The notes under the pieces were generated by a model. It made no database searches. It was not told the origin of the DNA and saw only the letters and a list, made by a program, of their open reading frames with translations. A program made the translations under genes and the position numbers. A DNA stretch of 64,000 bases, taken from the NCBI GenBank assembly GCA_035519135.1, contig DATIWX010000130.1:1-64000 (forward strand). The letters run 5' to 3'. Positions 61,064-64,000 of this stretch are shown here, piece after piece. The stretch comes from VBDM01 sp035519135 (GTDB taxonomy: Bacteria; Pseudomonadota; Gammaproteobacteria; Burkholderiales; SG8-39). Positions within the stretch are counted from its first letter, which is position 1. Each line of letters begins with the position of its first letter.

Positions 61064-62079
61064 TTGTCCTCCATCCTTGCGCGTTCGGCGGCGCCGGCGT
61101 ATTCAAAGCCGTTCCTGTTGTAGATGGCCGCTGCGGCGTCGCTGCGTATGAAATCGATCCAGGCTAGCGCGGCCGCCTGATGGGGTGCGTTGCGTATCAG
61201 GGAGATTGCGAGTTCGTCGCGAAAGTTGCCCTCGTTTGGAAGCCTTACATAGTCGAAGTGCTTAGGCATGTGGCTCTTGAGATATTCGCCGAAGTGGTAG
61301 TACATTGGGGCGACATCCGCCAAGTCGTCGTAGATGAACTGCGGGTTTTCCCGATGGTGCACGGTGGTTGGGGAAATCGTCGTGCTCTTCTTCAGGATGA
61401 GCTCCGGAAACTGTGCGCCTCCCTGAGCGCGCAACGTATTTGAGTAGCTCTCGTATGAGGCGGGTTCGCGAACTGGGGAAGAGATAGCTACGCGTACGTC
61501 GTCGCGCATCAGGTCCGGAATCCCGCGGATGGCTTTCGGATTCCCGGCGCGGACCAGAAGCACCACCCCCCGGTTGCGGGTATACACGGACCAGCCGTCG
61601 ATATACCCGGACTTGCGCAGCCTGCGCTGCTGACGGGGGCCCGTCATGAAGACATCGGGCCAGAACGTATCCGGGCGCACATCGATCCAGTAGTTACCGA
61701 GAACCAACTGACCCGAGTCCATGGCATCGATCAGACGGCCGGGCGGAGTTGTTGCGTAGAAGATCCGGTCGACTTTCGCGTCGCGATGGCGCGGCTGTGT
61801 CCTAATCCATTCGCGAAACGCCGGCAGGAGGTCAGGAAAGACCCGGTACTGGTTCCCCGCCATGAAGATGACTAGGCTGGGATCCTGGACGCTGCCGTGA
61901 AGGTCGAGGACCACATTCGACTTCTCGGAGACGTACGGTCTCGCCTGCGGTGGCAGATCCCGAGGCAGCTCCGCGGGCCACTCCATCGCTCCCCACGTCT
62001 GAGCCAGGCCCGATCGCGGAAGGCTGCACCAAAGCGCCGCGGCCATTCCTACGAAGAACCAATTGCCACGGTGAAGCAT
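61060..62079 (-). CDS. ModA-like periplasmic binding protein
   Basis: 339 residues. Signal peptide MLHRGNWFFVGMAAALWCSLPRSGLA-Q. The mature protein resembles extracellular solute-binding proteins of the molybdate/sulfate type: IFYATTPPGRLIDAMDSGQL, a DVFMTGPRQQRRLRKSGYI loop, VYTRNRGVVLLVRAGNPKAIRGIPDL (a ModA-like pattern), VRVAISSPVREPASYESY and a C-terminal LAWIDFIRSDAAAAIYNRNGFEYAG. No ModBC-type partners are near. First of two coupled receptor genes. Ligand unknown. Confidence 0.78.
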   Translation of the reverse strand: MLHRGNWFFVGMAAALWCSLPRSGLAQTWGAMEWPAELPRDLPPQARPYVSEKSNVVLDLHGSVQDPSLVIFMAGNQYRVFPDLLPAFREWIRTQPRHRDAKVDRIFYATTPPGRLIDAMDSGQLVLGNYWIDVRPDTFWPDVFMTGPRQQRRLRKSGYIDGWSVYTRNRGVVLLVRAGNPKAIRGIPDLMRDDVRVAISSPVREPASYESYSNTLRAQGGAQFPELILKKSTTISPTTVHHRENPQFIYDDLADVAPMYYHFGEYLKSHMPKHFDYVRLPNEGNFRDELAISLIRNAPHQAAALAWIDFIRSDAAAAIYNRNGFEYAGAAERARMEDK

Positions 62080-62242
62080 TTGCCATCCCCCGGTCTTGGA
62101 CCAGGGACCCGCGTGCCTGCCTTGATCGCCCCAGGGTCCCTGCAGCGGATCAAGTCCGCGCCAAGGGAATCTAACTAAGCTGGGCGATTAAATCGTGTCG
62201 GGCATTCAAGACACTTGCTGTAAGGTATTCCCGAAAAAGGAA

Positions 62243-62285
62243 CCGGCGCAGTTCGAGACCGCTACTGGGTCTCGATGTGCGCCGG
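62243..62285 (-). terminator. Intrinsic terminator after the small exported protein gene
   Basis: An 18-bp stem with one 2-base internal mismatch (62243-62260 against 62268-62285; ends CCGGCGCA / TGCGCCGG) and a 7-base loop. Read on the minus strand it lies 31 bases after the stop at 62317 and is followed by TTCCTTTTT. It would separate the small gene from the receptor genes downstream. Confidence 0.75.
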
Positions 62286-62316
62286 GTTGCTGGCGGAGGA
62301 ACTCTGGAGAAACCGG

Positions 62317-62679
62317 TCAGGCAGTGGCGCTTGGGCAGCCGAACCTTGCACGGATATCGCGCATGCCTTCATCGTCCCCCAGTCCTGTGCCGAAGGCGCT
62401 GAGAGGCGTATTCGTTTCCTTGGCCAGGGCCATGCGGTAGTAGTCGAGCGACTCGGCCAGGGCTTGGCAGGCGGCTGGCCCTTCGTTGAGGCGGTTGCGT
62501 TCATTCGCCAATTGAAGCGAAATCTTGCTTGCCGACCAATAGTCCTGGGCATGGGCGAGCGAGGGCAAAGCCTGCTCTAGCGCGTCGGAGAGATTGCCCT
62601 GCGAACCAGCGGACGAGGACTCGATCGCCCCAAAAGCAAGCAGAAGGGCGGTCATCAGATACTTGGTGCGTGTTTTCAT
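62317..62679 (-). CDS. Small exported protein of unknown function
   Basis: 120 residues. The N-terminus MKTRTKYLMTALLLAFGAIESSSAG is a good signal peptide. The mature ~95 residues are mostly helical (SDALEQALPSLAHAQDYW; SLQLANERNRLNEGPAACQALAESLDYYRMA) with two cysteines, C74 and C115, that could form a disulfide. I do not recognise the family. CGGAGGA lies just before the ATG at 62679. It is transcribed in the same direction as the receptor genes but separated from them by a terminator-like hairpin. Confidence 0.7.
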   Translation of the reverse strand: MKTRTKYLMTALLLAFGAIESSSAGSQGNLSDALEQALPSLAHAQDYWSASKISLQLANERNRLNEGPAACQALAESLDYYRMALAKETNTPLSAFGTGLGDDEGMRDIRARFGCPSATA

Positions 62680-62984
62680 GGTTCCTCCGTACTTCACGAT
62701 CGGTGCTCGGCTGCGGGTGCCGCCGGGTCTGATGTCCTACTAAGCAACTGTGATGCCAGGTCGCCTGCCTGCTCGCGCTAGGGGCAAACTGTGACCTATT
62801 CACGCGGTGCCGGGCCATGCGCGCGAAGGGCGGGGTCCGAGCAAATGTAGCTGCATCAAGGCGATAGCTGCCGTTCTGGACCGCTCAGGGCTCAAGGGCG
62901 TCCGGTCTATAATCGAGCCATCCAATAGGACGGCCGTTGTCCGTTTGCCAACTGGGCGCGGACAGCCCGGGTAGGAGTTTCGCC
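62680..62984. other. Intergenic region, divergent promoters
   Basis: 305 bases between the small exported protein gene (minus) and the PhyH gene (plus). It contains a TATAAT at 62908-62913 and a run of unremarkable sequence. I see no ORF, repeat or RNA signature in it. Confidence 0.6.
62908..62913 (+). promoter_or_regulatory. Possible -10 box for the PhyH gene
   Basis: TATAAT 71 bases before the ATG at 62985; no clear -35. The leader contains TAGGAG just before the start codon. Weak prediction. Confidence 0.35.
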
Positions 62985-63827
62985 ATGCGACTCAGCGACG
63001 AGCAGATCGAGCGCTTTGAACACGACGGGTTTCTGTTCTTCCCGGCCCTGTTTCGGCCCGAGGAGATCAAGGTGCTGACCGACGAGGTCCCGAGACTCTA
63101 TGCCCAGCACCGGCCCGAGAACGTCCGAGAGAGGGGCAGCGAAGCGGTGCGCACCAATTTTGCGGCGCACCTGTACAGCCTGCCCTTCGCCAGGCTCGCC
63201 CGCCATCCGCGGATGGTGGAACCGATCATGCAGATTTTCGGCGAAGACGTCTACATGCACCAGTTCAAGATCAACGGCAAGATGGCCTTCGACGGCGACG
63301 TCTGGCAGTGGCATCAGGACTACGGCACGTGGAAGAACGACGATTGGATGCCCGAGGCCCGCGCTATGAACGTCGCGATATTTCTCGACGAAGTGAATGA
63401 GTTCAATGGGCCGCTCATGCTGATTCCTGGCAGCCACAAGCGCGGCGTGCTCGAGGCCAGGCACGATACGTCGACGACCAGCTACCCCCTTTGGACAATC
63501 GACCACGAAACGATTGCGAAGCTGGTGGAGCGCGGGGGCATCGTTGCGCCCAAGGGTATCGCCGGATCGATGATTCTGTTTCATTCGTGCCTGGTTCACG
63601 CTTCGACTTCGAACCTTTCCCCCTGGAACCGGGTAAGCGTGTATTTGAGCCTGTGCGCGGTATCGAACCATATCCGGCGCTTCAAGCGGCCCGAATACAT
63701 CGCACATCGCGACTTCACTCCGCTGCGATGTCTGCCGGACGATTGTCTGTTGAAGGAGTGCGAGGTACCCCTTCCTTGGAAAGACGGCACGCCCGCAGAG
63801 GCGCTGAAACCGCTGATCGCAGCATAA
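62985..63827 (+). CDS. PhyH-family Fe(II)/2-oxoglutarate dioxygenase
   Basis: 280 residues, phytanoyl-CoA dioxygenase (PhyH) family, which hydroxylates diverse substrates using iron and 2-oxoglutarate. The iron triad is readable: H110 and D112 in VWQWHQDYGTW, and H205 in LVHASTSNLSPWNR with R216 for 2-oxoglutarate. The N-terminus LSDEQIERFEHDGFLFFPALF is typical. Start set at 62985 after TAGGAG; the longer frame to 62937 adds an unlike N-terminus. Followed 5 bases later by an oxidoreductase gene, a likely partner. Substrate unknown. Confidence 0.9.
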   Translation: MRLSDEQIERFEHDGFLFFPALFRPEEIKVLTDEVPRLYAQHRPENVRERGSEAVRTNFAAHLYSLPFARLARHPRMVEPIMQIFGEDVYMHQFKINGKMAFDGDVWQWHQDYGTWKNDDWMPEARAMNVAIFLDEVNEFNGPLMLIPGSHKRGVLEARHDTSTTSYPLWTIDHETIAKLVERGGIVAPKGIAGSMILFHSCLVHASTSNLSPWNRVSVYLSLCAVSNHIRRFKRPEYIAHRDFTPLRCLPDDCLLKECEVPLPWKDGTPAEALKPLIAA

Positions 63828-63832
63828 CCGCC

Positions 63833-64000
63833 ATGAATCTGTACGCGAAGCTGCAGGAGCGCGAAGCACAGGGCAAGCCGCTGCGCGTTGGCGTGATCGG
63901 TGCGGGCAAGTTCGCGGCGATGTACCTTGCGCAGGCGCCGCGCACACCCGGGGTGCATATCGCCGGGATAGCGGATCTTTCGCCTGCGGGCGCGCGCGCC
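63833..64000 (+). CDS. NAD(P)-binding oxidoreductase, 3' end missing
   Basis: Only 56 codons lie in the window. The start MNLYAKLQEREAQGKPLRVGVIGAG has a Rossmann dinucleotide motif (VGVIGAGKFAAMY) and resembles the N-terminus of SAF-domain or homoserine-dehydrogenase-like oxidoreductases. Truncated by the right edge, so the family is tentative. Starts 5 bases after the PhyH stop, probably one operon. Confidence 0.7.
   Translation, partial: MNLYAKLQEREAQGKPLRVGVIGAGKFAAMYLAQAPRTPGVHIAGIADLSPAGARA

Overview
The window is a GC-rich, gene-dense stretch of a Gram-negative chromosome, most likely a betaproteobacterium of the Burkholderiales type or a close environmental relative. This rests on three things: the gene orders sucA-sucB-lpd-zapE, gloB/methyltransferase-rnhA-dnaQ and pyrG-kdsA-eno-ftsB; three Bug/TctC-type periplasmic receptors without their membrane partners; and many CoA-thioester enzymes. 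I see no rRNA, tRNA, phage, insertion sequence or CRISPR array.

Layout. 1-6.6 kb: the 2-oxoglutarate dehydrogenase operon (sucA cut by the left edge, sucB, lpd) followed by zapE. 6.6-11.7 kb: an AcuI/YhdH-type reductase, a REC-GGDEF protein whose cyclase motif is destroyed, propionyl-CoA synthetase, and two GlcG/HbpS-like proteins, one cytoplasmic and one exported. 11.8-14.7 kb: an ACMSD-type amidohydrolase on the minus strand, then fumC and a YciI-like protein. 14.9-17.4 kb: a large lipoprotein with three Cys-containing repeats and a seven-blade FG-GAP propeller. 17.7-21 kb: a glutathionyl-hydroquinone reductase, a gentisate-dioxygenase-like bicupin and a MipA/OmpV-like outer-membrane protein. 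21-30.8 kb: an accessory catabolic region with three Bug receptors, a LivK-type receptor, a Tat-type dienelactone hydrolase, an exported YtcJ-type amidohydrolase, an SMP-30 lactonase and an AEC permease.

30.8-35.3 kb: housekeeping genes (mltD, gloB, a YafS-like methyltransferase, rnhA, dnaQ). 35.3-50 kb: a fatty- or organic-acid module made of an acyl-CoA ligase, an ECHDC3-like crotonase, a complete Liv-type ABC transporter, a class III CoA-transferase, etfBA, a DmdC-like acyl-CoA dehydrogenase, a TetR repressor with a clear palindromic operator, an Mpo1-like protein and ETF-ubiquinone oxidoreductase. Together these would import an acid, activate it to a CoA ester, oxidise it and send the electrons to ubiquinone. 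50-56.1 kb: acetoacetyl-CoA synthetase and the tightly packed pyrG-kdsA-eno-ftsB block. 56.1-62.7 kb: the least familiar part, all on the minus strand: a small exported protein, two periplasmic binding proteins (ModA-like and PhnD-like) with no ABC permease or ATPase, a DASS/SLC13 anion transporter and an 809-residue DUF3604/PHP-like protein. 63-64 kb: a PhyH-type dioxygenase and the start of an NAD(P)-binding oxidoreductase cut by the right edge.

The best candidate for something undescribed is the 56.1-62.7 kb cluster. Two unrelated palindromic repeats that each stop 11-12 bases before the start codon of an internal operon gene (lpd and livH) are the most notable non-coding structures.
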